64,000 nucleotides of DNA, from assembly GCA_000827265.1 (NCBI GenBank), contig KN834754.1, positions 450,831-514,830 of the forward strand, read 5' to 3'. The translations under genes and the position numbers were made by a program. Positions 50,670 through 61,576 of this stretch are shown piece after piece. The notes beneath the pieces were generated by a model, which was given only the letters and a program-made list of their open reading frames with translations, did not search any database and was not told the origin of the DNA. The stretch is from Collybiopsis luxurians FD-317 M1. Lineage: Eukaryota; Basidiomycota; Agaricomycetes; Agaricales; Omphalotaceae. Numbering within the stretch: position 1 is the first letter of the stretch; every line of letters begins with the position of its first letter.

Positions 50670-51353
50670 ATGGGTAAGTCCTGTTATTATTCTAACCAAG
50701 CTCTGTCTAAACTGTCGCAGCCTCATCCGAAGAAGTCATTTTAAATGAGCCTCATGCTCCTCATCCCAACTCGTTACAAGCCTTTGGACATGTTCTTCAC
50801 GACATCAAACATGCCATCGTTCATTCAAGGCGAGACTGGGATAAGCACGAACCCAGGATGTGGTCAAGAGCCGCCGGGATCTCTGACGAGGCACTCGTAG
50901 GCTTTACCCTTGAGGTGAGTACACCTGTACTTCAGTTACCCGCTGCAATGGTGTATTTTGTTCGGAATACCATCTACAGGAGGATCTCGTCACTGTACGC
51001 AGTGCCGCCGTCTCGTATGGGACCATTATTCTCGGAAAAATCAGAATTCCTGCCATCAATGACGATGAAGGGGGAGGATTCATCCACGTTCGGTGAGTTC
51101 TTCGGACTCGTTTGCTTGAACGCGCTCATCGTGCTCTCTCTGCTTCAGGATTCATGATCCACCCAATAGAGTTAGTCTTATTCTTTCTTAAGCGCAAATC
51201 TTTTGAATCATGCTTTGCTCCTTGCAGGGTACCGAAGATGTTAAATTTCATTCAATCTTCACAGATGAAGGAAACAAGAATGCTGATGGGCAGCCCACAA
51301 CGTGGCGTGCCATCCAAACCAAGGACACTCCTCTTGAATTCTTCAATGAGTAA
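50670..51353 (+). CDS. Small conserved-looking orphan protein (152 residues)
   Basis: Five exons (50670-50673, 50721-50914, 50980-51092, 51149-51170, 51228-51353) sum to 459 nt and keep phase. The coding part of exon 1 is four bases (ATGG). The protein reads MASSEEVILNEPHAPHPNSL, then HDIKHAIVHSRRDWDKHEPR, LVTVRSAAVSYGTIILGKIR, GGFIHVRIHDPPN and IFTDEGN, ending DTPLEFFNE. No signal peptide or membrane segment; it looks like a compact soluble alpha/beta protein. I recall similar hypothetical proteins in mushroom genomes but know no function. Good start context is lacking in exon 2, which supports the tiny first exon. Confidence 0.78.
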
Positions 51354-52404
51354 ACAGCCGTATCGATCATGACCTGTGGAAAGATGTACTGTTCGCGTGT
51401 ATGAATTTATATTCAGTTTGAAGCAGCTGTTCAGCGCCCATAAAACAGCGCTCAGTGCCTTTGAATTCCTGACAGAAGAGCATCAGGCGGGATCCTATCA
51501 CAAGGACAGCGCAACTTGAAGGGACTGGACTAACGGGGTCACTATGCTTTCATTGAACTCCTGCTTGCGTTTAACCGTTTGGATCCGGGCAAGAACAAAG
51601 TCAGATCCTTGAATCGATTCGCAGCTGGTAATAGGTCAGGGTCGATGCATTTAAGTTTGTACCAGGGCGAAGGTTCTACTAGCCTAATATGAACGTGGAA
51701 GGAGAGAATTCAGCTAGGCAGAGGGCCTAAACCTCATTCATCGAGTATCGTAACATTTCCTCATTCTGGGAACCACAGAATTGATTCAAATATCTTTTCT
51801 ATAGGATGTATACCACCGGTGAGCACAATTTTATGCCAAAGTTCAAACTCCACCCAGAATCCATTTAGGACACGGGCACATTCTACTAATCATGACCGAT
51901 TACCAATAAGTATACGGAAGAGTAGAGACATACATATATTGAACAATTGACATGATACGACATGGTTCGACAACAGTCGAAGAAAAATGGCATAGATGAT
52001 AATGGTGTCAGAGAGCAAATTACCCGTGAACCACTCCAGCTCAAACAGAAAAGTGAATAATCATTCAGTACAGTAAAGAGAGGAGAAAAAAAAATTCCAG
52101 AAAAAGTTAACATTCTTTCGACGAGGATATTCGTATATGAGCTTGGGTTTATCGCATATCAGGGGGACAACAGAGATAGAGAGGAAAGGATAATAAAAAG
52201 TTGATAGAAAGGAAAATAGGAAGAAAAAAATCGAGAGATATACACGGGTTAATGATGTGGTAGCGGTGTCTAAGTACAAGGAAGAGAACACAAGACAGCC
52301 ATGAAAGGAGAAGGAAACATCGCAGCGGGGGGAGGGATACGAGAGCAGTAGGCATCTCGATTAATTTCGTCACAGCCGACGTGTAACGCACAAGTCCGAA
52401 AGTG
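51354..52404. other. Convergent intergenic region
   Basis: 1051 bp between the stops of the 152-residue orphan and the cyclin. Short overlapping ORFs (51886-52391) look like AT-rich noise. Probably long 3' UTRs. Confidence 0.45.
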
Positions 52405-54405
52405 TTATTGGTATGTCAGCACTGTCCTAGGCATTGAAATTGGCATTGGTGTTAATGTATCGGACATATGTTTCTTGGAAATCTCGAGTATGGCATCAGT
52501 CGACGCGATGTGAGCGAATGGAGTGACAGAAGGTAGATGGGATTCTTGCATCGCACCCACGATACGACCCAATGATGTGACAGCAATTTGACCGGTAGGA
52601 GAGTGATCAAGCCAAGGCCAAGCCTCCAAAGGTATTCCAGAGAGACTGACGGAAGAGCTCAAAGTGTCTATTGAAGCCATGCTCTTATCGTCGAAGAAGC
52701 AAGGCATTTGAACCGTTCGATCTCCGGAAGAAGACTCCGTTGATGTGGGAGAGTAGCTAAGCCCAGGTGTCGGGGGACTGGTATCCGAGATGTGGACTTC
52801 TGCGCTGCAGGCAGAGAACACACTCTGTAGCAATTTGTTAGCAGAGATCTCAAGACATTGAAGAGAAAAACTTGCCTCGGTACCGCGTTCCTGAACTGGA
52901 GAAGACATAGCCATGTCGACGGAATCATCCACGCTCGAAGGTTTGTATATACCGTTCCTAGCCCAGTGGGAAGAGCCACGAAATCGTTTATCGCCATCAG
53001 CACCGAAAGCGAACGCCTCCGCGGGTAGAGTGGCGGCCCTCCGTAATCCCGCACTTCGACCTACTTCGGGACTAGTACGGCATGAAGACGGAGGCGAGAT
53101 TGGGACCGCAGTAGACGCAGACCGCTTATCGGAGCTAGCACAGGACAGGAATCCACCTGAGGTATCGGCAGGACCAGAAGGAATTGAGTTTTCGCTTCTG
53201 CAGCGTGACAGTGACCTAGTAGGCTGGACTGTTGGCGAAGGAACACCTGCTCCTTGCGACTGCGATGGCGATGACTTGCCCACCCAAAGACGCCAATCTA
53301 GCGCATCACCTAGAGCTCGCTCACAACGACCGATTTCTCTAGGTGGAAGGCCAGATAGCTTTGCCCACGCGCGGTTAGAATAACACTTGTCTTGAGTGAA
53401 TTTTGACGCGAGTATGAGCGATGCCAAAAATGCCCGTCGCGGGCATAAGAGTGGGGAGGGAAGGGTTGGAAGGGGGACGAGTGTCGGAGAAGGACCTTTG
53501 TGGTCTTTCTTAAGGGTAGTATCGCCGTCTTCGATGAGACCACTAGAAACAGCGGTACTACCGGAATAAGATGTGGTATCAGACACACGGACAGTGTCCA
53601 TGGAGTCGTCTGATTCATTGATAAGAATAGTATCCGTACCGATGCACAACTCAGCTTCGCGCGCCAGTTCTGCCTCGGTAGCCACAGTAATTCGATCAGC
53701 CAATTCCGTTTCGGGTTTGAATGCCTCGTCCGACTGAGCAAGCTCCGAAATTCTGGGCCGTATGGCTTCCAGATAGCATAATGCGGTCTGGAGCACGCTC
53801 CCGGATGTCCGAGAGCGTCTTAGAACTTCGTGGACAAAGCTCTTCATGGGAACGAGATTGCTGGTACCTACGGGCGCATCGCAATCGATATGGATGCCTG
53901 TAGCGAATAGCGAGGGCTGTGGAGTGACGGTGGGAGTATGTTTGTTGTTGCATAGTTCTGGACCCGGACCGGGTACACGGGAGGTGGTAAGAAAGACTTG
54001 AGGAATATCCTGAGGACGCCATATTTCGCAGAGAGATTTTACGGCTTGCTCTAGATGCGAGTTGGGCAGATGGAGGAGGAAATAGAAGGGGGAGCACATA
54101 CCTACGAGGCCTAAAGCGAATTTATTTTTGTCTCGAGGTTGGGCGTCTCTGGATTGTTGTTGCTGAGGCTGTGGGGTTGCTTGTGTTTGTTTGGGTATGT
54201 CCGCATCACATTGCGGGGCAGTAATTGGTGAGGAGGGAGCAGATGAAGAAGGGGAATTAAAACAAGTACTAGAAGGAGATCTGGCAGAGGAGATTGAAGC
54301 TGAAGATTGAGCGGGTGTAGGAAGAGAGCCATAAGGTTGCCACCTGACCCTCGTACGAGTTGCAGGAGCCCGGTGGGCGAGAGAATGCAGAGAAGACGGG
54401 TACAT
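52405..54405 (-). CDS. Pho80/Pcl5-type cyclin
   Basis: A Pho85-class cyclin-dependent kinase cyclin. The split cyclin box is clear: FVHEVLRRSRTSGSVLQTALC and YLEAIRP, then after an acidic spacer CPRRAFLASLILASKFTQDK, CYSNRAWAKLSGLPPREIGR and CERALGDALDWRLWVGK. The spacer of about 120 residues within the box (ESDDSMDTV region) is an insertion. N-terminal and C-terminal arms are Ser/Pro-rich. The ATG at 54405 (MYPSSLHSLAHRAP) is used because the frame further upstream begins without ATG. An intron near 54053-54103 joins ALGLV to EQAVKSLCEIW. A stop-free 51-bp segment at 52825-52875 looks like a GC-AG intron (see findings). Pcl5-type cyclins direct Gcn4 turnover in yeast; that role is inference here. 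Confidence 0.85.
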   Translation of the reverse strand: MYPSSLHSLAHRAPATRTRVRWQPYGSLPTPAQSSASISSARSPSSTCFNSPSSSAPSSPITAPQCDADIPKQTQATPQPQQQQSRDAQPRDKNKFALGLVGMCSPFYFLLHLPNSHLEQAVKSLCEIWRPQDIPQVFLTTSRVPGPGPELCNNKHTPTVTPQPSLFATGIHIDCDAPVGTSNLVPMKSFVHEVLRRSRTSGSVLQTALCYLEAIRPRISELAQSDEAFKPETELADRITVATEAELAREAELCIGTDTILINESDDSMDTVRVSDTTSYSGSTAVSSGLIEDGDTTLKKDHKGPSPTLVPLPTLPSPLLCPRRAFLASLILASKFTQDKCYSNRAWAKLSGLPPREIGRCERALGDALDWRLWVGKSSPSQSQGAGVPSPTVQPTRSLSRCRSENSIPSGPADTSGGFLSCASSDKRSASTAVPISPPSSCRTSPEVGRSAGLRRAATLPAEAFAFGADGDKRFRGSSHWARNGIYKPSSVDDSVDMAMSSPVQERGTEASFSLQCLEISANKLLQSVFSACSAEVHISDTSPPTPGLSYSPTSTESSSGDRTVQMPCFFDDKSMASIDTLSSSVSLSGIPLEAWPWLDHSPTGQIAVTSLGRIVGAMQESHLPSVTPFAHIASTDAILEISKKHMSDTLTPMPISMPRTVLTYQ

Positions 54406-55166
54406 AGGCCGGAAAATAAAACAGAGTTGGGTGATATTGCACGCCAGCAAACGCAGACGGGGAAATATACGAGAATAGAGAGGAGAGATTTAGATGGAGC
54501 TAGAGTATCCATTATAAAAATCGGAGAATGTGGTAGCGATAACAGAGGGCGTCATATTGGACTGGTGGACAGATTTGAAGATGGAAAGCTTTGAGAGGGA
54601 CGGGCGGGGAAAACTGGGCGATATTCGTTGGCACATGGTGACTGTAAGGTCAAGTAGTCGGCTGCTCAGTCAGAGCTGCCGATGTAACAAAGTCTGTCCT
54701 GATAGGAGCAAAACTTTGTAACTGGTTTGTGAGTTGTAGAAGAAGGTCAGTAAAGCAAGGTTGGTGGTCAAAATTTATATCAGGTCGTTGAGTCGGGAGC
54801 GTTTATAGTCGGCGAGTGAGTCAGTTAACCTAGTCACTCGAGGCAATGCTACCACCAATGATGACTAAGCATTCACTCAACTCCCCAATCCTCCGGCCTT
54901 TTTCCTTCCCAAGAGTCAGTTTAGTTCCGGAATAGCCTTGCATTTTATATTATATTATATACTAATTTCTAGTCAACTACTCACCGACCAGTCAGAAGCC
55001 CTTCTTCCGTCCTTGCGCAATGTCGCGTAATCCCACACAGCGTCAACCCGTCAACTCTCAACTCAGCCTGTGCCAATGCCATAGCATTGTATTGCTCCAC
55101 CCATTCGGATACTTGCTCCAATGTCTTTGCATCTCATTCACTTGGCCCAAATGCCAGATATTCCTT

Positions 55167-55196
55167 TTCTCTAGTTGCTTCTTCTCTAGTTGCTTC
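55167..55196. repeat. Perfect 15-bp tandem duplication
   Basis: Two identical adjacent copies of TTCTCTAGTTGCTTC in the promoter of the secreted lysozyme-like gene. Exact identity suggests recent slippage. Confidence 0.85.
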
Positions 55197-55359
55197 TTTC
55201 TGTCATCCTTGTTCACGGTAAGCCACGCAGCACTCTTAGATTCAATCTATCCAAGTCCAACTGGGCGACGAGCTCCCCAATAAAACTTGCGTCGGGAAGC
55301 GGATCATGCGCCCTCTGATCAAAAAAAAAAACTCGATCGCTTGGCACACTTGAGTGTTG

Positions 55360-55365
55360 TATAAA
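55360..55365 (+). promoter_or_regulatory. TATA box of the GH23-like gene
   Basis: TATAAA about 53 bp upstream of the ATG, after an A-tract. TATA promoters are common in regulated or secreted-protein genes of fungi. Confidence 0.5.
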
Positions 55366-55417
55366 GCAAACCCGGCCAACTACAACCGAGTCTCTTTCGC
55401 TTTCTTTGTCTCTCGTT

Positions 55418-56836
55418 ATGAAGAACCGTTCCTTTGTACTTGCTTTGCTTTGCGCCGCAATCACCACCGTCGTTGCATCCAGCCATAACGTCGTAGTAAG
55501 AAGCTCTCATCAAGCCCATGCTCGTCATGCCCGCCGGTCCGGACCTGGGCTCTCCAGGCGATGCAAACCTCGTCAACCTCCAACACCTTCGACACCCGCA
55601 GTCGTAAGTCAGACTCGGCTCTTTTTGGACCTTTCAACTCATTTCATGTCATAAAACGCAGGTTAATAATGCAGTGCAAATCAGCTCCAGCTCCAGCTCC
55701 AGCTCGACGTGGTCCTCCACTCCTGCCTCTTCTCCCACCAGTTCCAATAACAATGGTCAGGGAATCTGGAGCGGAGCGGGCTCTCTTTTGTCTGTAGCCT
55801 CGTCTTGCGGTGAGATTGGCGCCACTCGTATGTCTTCATCTACCCAACATATTCCTTGTCGCTCACTAGTCAACTGCAGTCGATATTACCTCCCAAAGTG
55901 GACCAAACGGCAACATCTATTGGCTCAACTGCGGGGTGGGGGATCAGGGCTGGAATCCCTCAAAGGTGACCATAGACCAATTGGTGCTCAAGGACTGTCA
56001 GTTTCTGGTTAACTAAGTAGTGACAATTTGCCTGATGCTTGTATACGCAGTTGCTACGGCCTTGCAAGATTCCAACTCGCCTTTCAAACCCTGCAGCGCT
56101 TTTACAGACAAGTTTTACCAATACGGGCAACAGTATAACATCCCTCCTATCATCTTGGCCAGTTTTGCCCTCCAAGAGGTTAGCTTTTGTTTCCCATATG
56201 ACCCCTTTGACGGCGTTATGAATCCCCATCTTTGCAGTCTTCTTGTAATCCAGCAACCGTCGGCGGCGCTGGTGAACAGGGTCTTATGCAGTTGACGCAC
56301 GACAAGTGTACCAATGCACCAGGCGGTGAGCTATTCTTTCTTCTCCTAAAGTCAGCGTCCATCACTGACGATGCTTCAGGTAACTGCCAAGATATCGTTG
56401 GTCACAGTTTCCCGTTAGCCCTGAATCAACTACTAATGATCGCTACCGGTCGTCATATAGGACTATAATATTAGCACCGGGGCCTCATATTTCAGGGGTC
56501 TTCTCGACTCCAACAATGGCGATGTCCTCCTGAGTATTGGTTCTTACAACGGCTGGTTCAGGGGGATGACGGTTGTAAGTCATGCAGTTCCAAAGATTGT
56601 TATCTTTATAACATGCCTCGCAGGGCGACGCGACTGCCTCCGCTAATACAGGGTGTTGCCGATGCCAGAACAATCTTGACTAGTGAGCTCATCTTGTAGT
56701 TTAAGGAACGTCTTCTGAATATCATATCTGCCTTATTTCAGTCTTCATCAGTTCCTCAATGGATGGTGTCAGAATGTCAACGCTTACCAGGACAATCTGG
56801 GAATGTACCACAACCTAGATTCTTGCCCAGTTTAAG
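55418..56836 (+). CDS. Secreted lysozyme-like (GH23/SLT fold) protein
   Basis: Begins with a signal peptide, MKNRSFVLALLCAAITTVVA. A basic and then Ser/Thr/Pro-rich linker follows (SSSSSSSSTWSSTPASSP). The first small domain holds SCGEIGAT, GNIYWLNCGV and TIDQLVLKDC. The catalytic domain has CSAFTDKFYQYGQQYNIPP, then ASFALQESSCNPATVGGAGE, QGLMQLTHDKC, YFRGLL, SIGSYNGW and LGMYHNLDSC. The E in LQESSCNP matches the single catalytic Glu of lytic transglycosylases, and GEQGLMQL the SLT motif. Many Cys residues suggest disulfides. Such enzymes cut peptidoglycan; activity and target bacteria here are inference. About eight GT-AG introns. Confidence 0.85.
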
Positions 56837-57144
56837 GGTGCTGTAGTGGCTGCGCCTCACATACCACCGATATAGACTTATCTTTCTAGTCTTCCATTCG
56901 TTTCCGCTCGTCATTCGTTTAGTTACTAGCCTATTTAATTTGACTACTCAATATACCCTGCAATGAAATATACAAAGGTTTGCCTTTTAGTCGAATATTA
57001 TTCACTGTACCATCTCTTGGTTATAGTTACAGTGAACAAAGAAAGAGATTATTCATTGCATCTTCAACTTTTTCACTACAGTCACCGTGCACGTGAGCTC
57101 TGCGTGCTCAGCCGCGACTCCTTCGTTTTCCCCTAGCCTTGACG
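56837..57144. promoter_or_regulatory. Intergenic: promoter of protein phosphatase 5
   Basis: 308 bp between two plus-strand genes. A CACGTG E-box at 57090-57095 lies 50 bp before the ATG of the phosphatase. Confidence 0.45.
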
Positions 57145-59676
57145 ATGAGCGATACTAGTTCCGTATCTTCCTCGCCGATATCCCCAGGATCCACACCTCC
57201 TTCATCTGTTCCGTCTCCTCAATTAAACACTCTGAGTTTGGCAGAGGATCTTGTCGCCGTATCCGAAGAAGACGTCAAAGCTGCATTGGAATTAAAGGCT
57301 CAGGCGAATAAGGCGTTCACCAGTGAATAGTATGCTTCTGGACCTCAGCTCTAGAGCTTAATGTCAACCCTTTTAGGTCACGACTTTCCAGGTGCTGCCC
57401 GTCTGTACAGTGAAGCTATCGAAAAGAATCCCAATGAGCCAACCTTGTGGTGTAATCGCGCCTACGCTCGGATGAAGCTCGAAGTGAGTGGAACCGAAAT
57501 GCGTCATATCTACTGCTTATCGTTCGAAAGGAATTTGGATATGCAATTTCTGATGCTAGTAGGTCCAAAACCCTGATATGGCTGAGATGTATACATTGAT
57601 TTAATCGTTGGCACATAGGCCAAGCAATAAAATTGGATCCTAAATATGTTAAAGCGTATTACCGGTATGGCGACCACGTCCTTTGAGTTCGATAATGGCA
57701 CTAACATCTCTCGCCACTCTAGGCGGGCAACGTGTTACCTGCAAACTTTGAGCCACCAAAAATCCATCGCCGACTTCAAGAAAGTCGTGGCCCTGGAACC
57801 TCAAAATGAAACCGTGAAATCACAGCTGCTAGCAACGCAGAAATTGGTCAGGAAGCTTGAGTTCGAGAAGGTTGCTAGAGCATCTTTATCTCTTGATTGT
57901 CGGCTCTGACCCGCATCCCAGGCCATCGAAGTGGAAGGAGAAAAAAATCCGGTCGATAGATGCCATGAAATTATTGTCGAAGGCGCGCCTTTTCGTCTTT
58001 TCTTTTCTCCTCACTTTGCTGATGCTTGATACCAGGCGGATGTGATGTAGACAAAGCCTACAGTGGTCCAAAACTCGACGTGACAGAAGGCGGCAAGTAC
58101 CAGATTACACCTGAATTCATTGAGGGTATGATAGAGTGGTTCAAGAATGGCAAGACGTTACCCAAGAGATATGTTTGGGAAATTGTACTCGGCGCGTACG
58201 AGCATTTCAACAAAGAAGAGAGTTTGGTAACTGTTGATATTCCGGAAGGTGTAACTTGTGATATTATCGGAGATGTCCATGGTACGCAAGGTCCCTTTTT
58301 GCTTGCCTCAGAGTCTCTGGTAGATCTAATGTGTCCCTCGCTCGATATGTACATAGGGCAGTTCTATGACTTACTCCACCTGTATTCTTTGACCGAGAAA
58401 CCAAGCCCAAAACATTACCTGTTAATGAACGGAGACCTTGTCGACCGAGGATCATGGTCGATTGAAGTGATACTCACCGCATTTGCCTATAAATGTGAGG
58501 ATCGTCTCGCGGCCACCGATAAAGTCACTTACAGCTCATCCTGTTAAGGGCTATATCCGAAATACATGTACATCAACAGAGGAAATCATGAAGCAAAAGA
58601 TATGAATAGCACTTATGGTTTCGAGGGAGAGGCAAAGCATAAACACGGTGATCAGTCGTACAAGGTAGGCACAGATGATATTCTATCCTTAATTTACTAA
58701 AACTGTATTGTCTTAGTTATTTGCACACGTTTTCACAACTTGTACGTCGATTTGTTTCCCGTAATTGCGCCTCTTACTCAGACATTGGGCAGTACCTTTG
58801 GCAACACTTGTATGCCCTACACAATCTCCCAAGACCAACAGAGCTACCGACATCCTCTCTCCAGAAGGAAGGAGGCGGTTCTTCGTCGTACACGGAGGTT
58901 TGTTTAGCAAAGATGAAGTCACACTAGAGGACATTCGCAAGATTCCGCGTGTCGGAAGACAACCCGGACAACAAGGATTAATGTGTTTGTATTACTCCTC
59001 CTTTGTAACTTTATAAATTTGCTGATGGTGTTTCATTTTAGGCGAGGTAAAAATGCCACTTTCGCTACTGTTTCCGTTATTTTTACTCCCGTATTTATAT
59101 AGCTGTTATGGACTGATCCTCAGGAAGCTCCCGGTCGAGGACCAAGTAAACGAGTGCGTCCATACGGCTGCGTTGCATAACCTTTCTGTAATCATTTCAC
59201 TCTATAGGGTGTTGGAATATCCTTTGGTCCAGACGTAACAAAGAAATGGTGTACCCTGAACGGTGTCTCAGGAATCTTTCGAAGTCACGAAGTGCGGCAA
59301 AGTGCGTTCTTGATTTGTAACAGTTGTTTATAGCCCGACTATTTAACCATATATTTCAGATGGCTACCAAATCGAGCATGACGGTCTTTGTACGACGGTA
59401 AGATTTTACTAATTTAGAGATAGGGTAATCTATACTTGAGATCGATCTTAGGTATTTTCAGCACCAAACTATGTTGATCAAGCCGGAAATAAGGGTGCTT
59501 TTGTGAGTTGCTAATGCGTCCTTCACATCTCCGTTTCGGACAGATTGACATCGTACTTTCAGGTTCGAATTGACTCTTGCGGCGACCAACAATACTTCCA
59601 ATTCGAAGCTCAACCTCACCCTCCTATGAGGCCTATGGCTTATGTGCAAGGAGGCCTAGGAAGCATGATGATGTAG
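57145..59676 (+). CDS. PPT1: Serine/threonine protein phosphatase 5 (PPP5/Ppt1)
   Basis: TPR-containing PPP phosphatase that acts with Hsp90. The N-terminus has a Ser/Pro-rich leader, then three TPR units: [14 protein letters not shown] to [53 protein letters not shown] with [12 protein letters not shown]. The catalytic core has every PPP metal motif: [48 protein letters not shown] and [14 protein letters not shown]. The C-terminus [18 protein letters not shown] resembles the autoinhibitory alphaJ end. Several motifs are split by introns, e.g. GDVH|GQ at 58281. About 12 introns. The CACGTG upstream may mark a regulated promoter. Confidence 0.94.
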
Positions 59677-59931
59677 AATCACTGCACGCGTAGTAGGGCA
59701 TCTTCAGTGTATCTATCTATCCTGGTGTTCATCAATTAATACTGTAACCTATATCTATAAGCCCTCTTAGCAGATGAACCATACAAAGCTGCCCTCTTGA
59801 GAGCACGTCTGCATAACCAGGAACCCTTTGTTCACGAAGGAAAGTGTATACATGATTGTCTCCGTGACAAACCTGAAGTTCGTGTCCCCAGCCTCGACTC
59901 TAATGGTTATATTTCTAAAAGATGGAGACCA
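59677..59931. other. Convergent 3' intergenic region
   Basis: 255 bp between the stops of PP5 and the mitochondrial carrier. Nothing beyond 3' UTR sequence is seen. Confidence 0.5.
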
Positions 59932-61105
59932 TTACTCTGAATAAGAATCGCTCTCGGTACTTGGTTTCATCCTCTCAATCATCCCACTGATGCGTTCATA
60001 CACTGCAAAGACGACTGATTGGCCAGGAGCTACCCGCAATATGCGAGGTGTAAGTCCCTTGTAAAATGACTTGATGCCTTCTTGGATCCACATATCCTTT
60101 GCGATAGTGACAATACGAGAAAGGGCAGATGTTCCGGGTGTCGCAGTAGCCTTTTGAAGACCTAGAGATCCAATAACTGAGTGGCTATAAGGCCCTTAGA
60201 GATTTTTTGCGTACGTGTCTTTATGGTATCAATGGGAGCATTGCATAACGGTCCTGCAGCACCCGATAAAAATCCGATAGCCATAGTCTGGTAAGATGGA
60301 AGTTCTTCTATTCCAGGCTGCATTTTCTTGAAGAATTTCTTAGTTTCTTGGTACACGGTAAAGTTCGCGCCTTGATAGAAGTGAGTAAATGCTTTTTCGA
60401 CGCACAAAATGTCGAAAACATCACCTTGATTTGTCGCTTGCCTCAGCGCTGTCAAGGAGACACCTCGATACAAGGTAGAGAACCCCTCCTCTCTGATGAT
60501 GGTATATACGGCATGCCCAGCGTTTCTATATTTTGGCGTTTCTAAAGGATCCGCAAGGGAATGCTGCTGAGACTGGAGTCGAATTTTTACAACCTCCATC
60601 GGCGTTACAACCGCGACCGCTTCTGTCGTCCCTGCTCCGAGTCCAGCAATAAAGATATTTCCGGTACTTGTGACACCAGTTTCCTTGTCAGCTAGGGCAC
60701 CTTTGTATGCTTCGAAACTTGCAAAACGGATGGACATTTTGGGAATGATTCCGGAAAGGACAGCACCGAGACCTTTATACAGAGCGAGAGGCGTTTCCCG
60801 ACGAACAATGTAGACCCCAGTGGCAAAAAAACCGCGAGGTTTGGTCTACAAAGAATCAGATTGTAGGAGTTGACGAAATGAAACGGAAAAGCGTACATAC
60901 TCCGGGAGCTCTGCCTGACTTGGACAACTGCATTCTTACTTTGATAGTATCCAGGGGTTGACATGATAGCTGAGTGAAGTTCAGCATACCTTGGGTGAAG
61001 GAGTGGAGGTCAGGTACGTACTGCCTCGCAGGCTCCTGCTATTCCCCCAGCTGTGACGTGAGTAGCAAATCCAACTGGTTTCTTGGATCTGTTGTTGCTC
61101 GACAT
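59932..61105 (-). CDS. Mitochondrial carrier, succinate/fumarate (Sfc1/Acr1) type
   Basis: Six-helix inner-membrane carrier. All three repeats show the signature: LSCQPLDTIKVRMQL, VTPMEVVKIRLQ and NAPIDTIKTRLQK (the last formed by splicing out 60169-60219). Other landmarks are LYKGLGAVLSGIIPKMSIRFA, FEAYKG, TLYRGVSLTALRQATNQGAN and FYKGLTPRILRVAPGQSVVF. IPKM..RF and TALRQATNQ with PGQ..VF are typical of Sfc1, which exchanges cytosolic succinate for fumarate during growth on C2 compounds, more than of the citrate carrier. The start MSSNNRSKKPVGFATHVTAG matches the family. The substrate assignment is by sequence only. Confidence 0.9.
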
Positions 61106-61576
61106 CGCTGGTGCAGAAAGAAGATAGCTGGATGTTGAAAGTGGAAATACGCTTGACTGCTCGACGAAAAACGGCTCATAAATTGCGGACTTTGCATAAA
61201 AAACTCCGCAGATATCTTGATAGCAATAATGTAACAGGGCGTGGCTGATGCGGATATCCGCAGAGAATTAATAAATCTTGGCGACTGGTGAAAGACTATG
61301 ACAGTGCCCGTAGTGCAAAAATACGCAAGCCATCGGAGGCAGTCTGAAGCATCCCTCACCTACATATTCAACCCCTCGACACTCTGCATCAAGATTATAC
61401 AACAAAATCGAGGATTAGATCTTTGAAAGGCTCACTATTTATAATATAATGATCTAAATCTCAGTAGTAGCTAGTAACTAGTTGGTCGAATCGGCCTTGA
61501 ATCGGCCGGCTGAAAGTCCAGACAGACGCTCGTAGTTTCCTTTTTAGTTACAACTCGGCACTCACCATCTGCGGTC
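61106..61576. promoter_or_regulatory. Divergent promoter region
   Basis: 471 bp between the carrier (-) and U2SURP (+). Contains AT-rich ATTTATAATATAATGATC at about 61436-61453. No ORF with support. Confidence 0.4.

Larger units (their letters stand above)
54406..55417. promoter_or_regulatory. Divergent promoter region
   Basis: 1012 bp between the cyclin (-) and the GH23-like gene (+). It contains a (TATAT)n-like run at about 54947-54962, a perfect 15-bp tandem duplication at 55167-55196, an A11 tract at about 55320-55330 and TATAAA at 55360-55365, about 53 bp before the GH23-like start. Confidence 0.55.
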
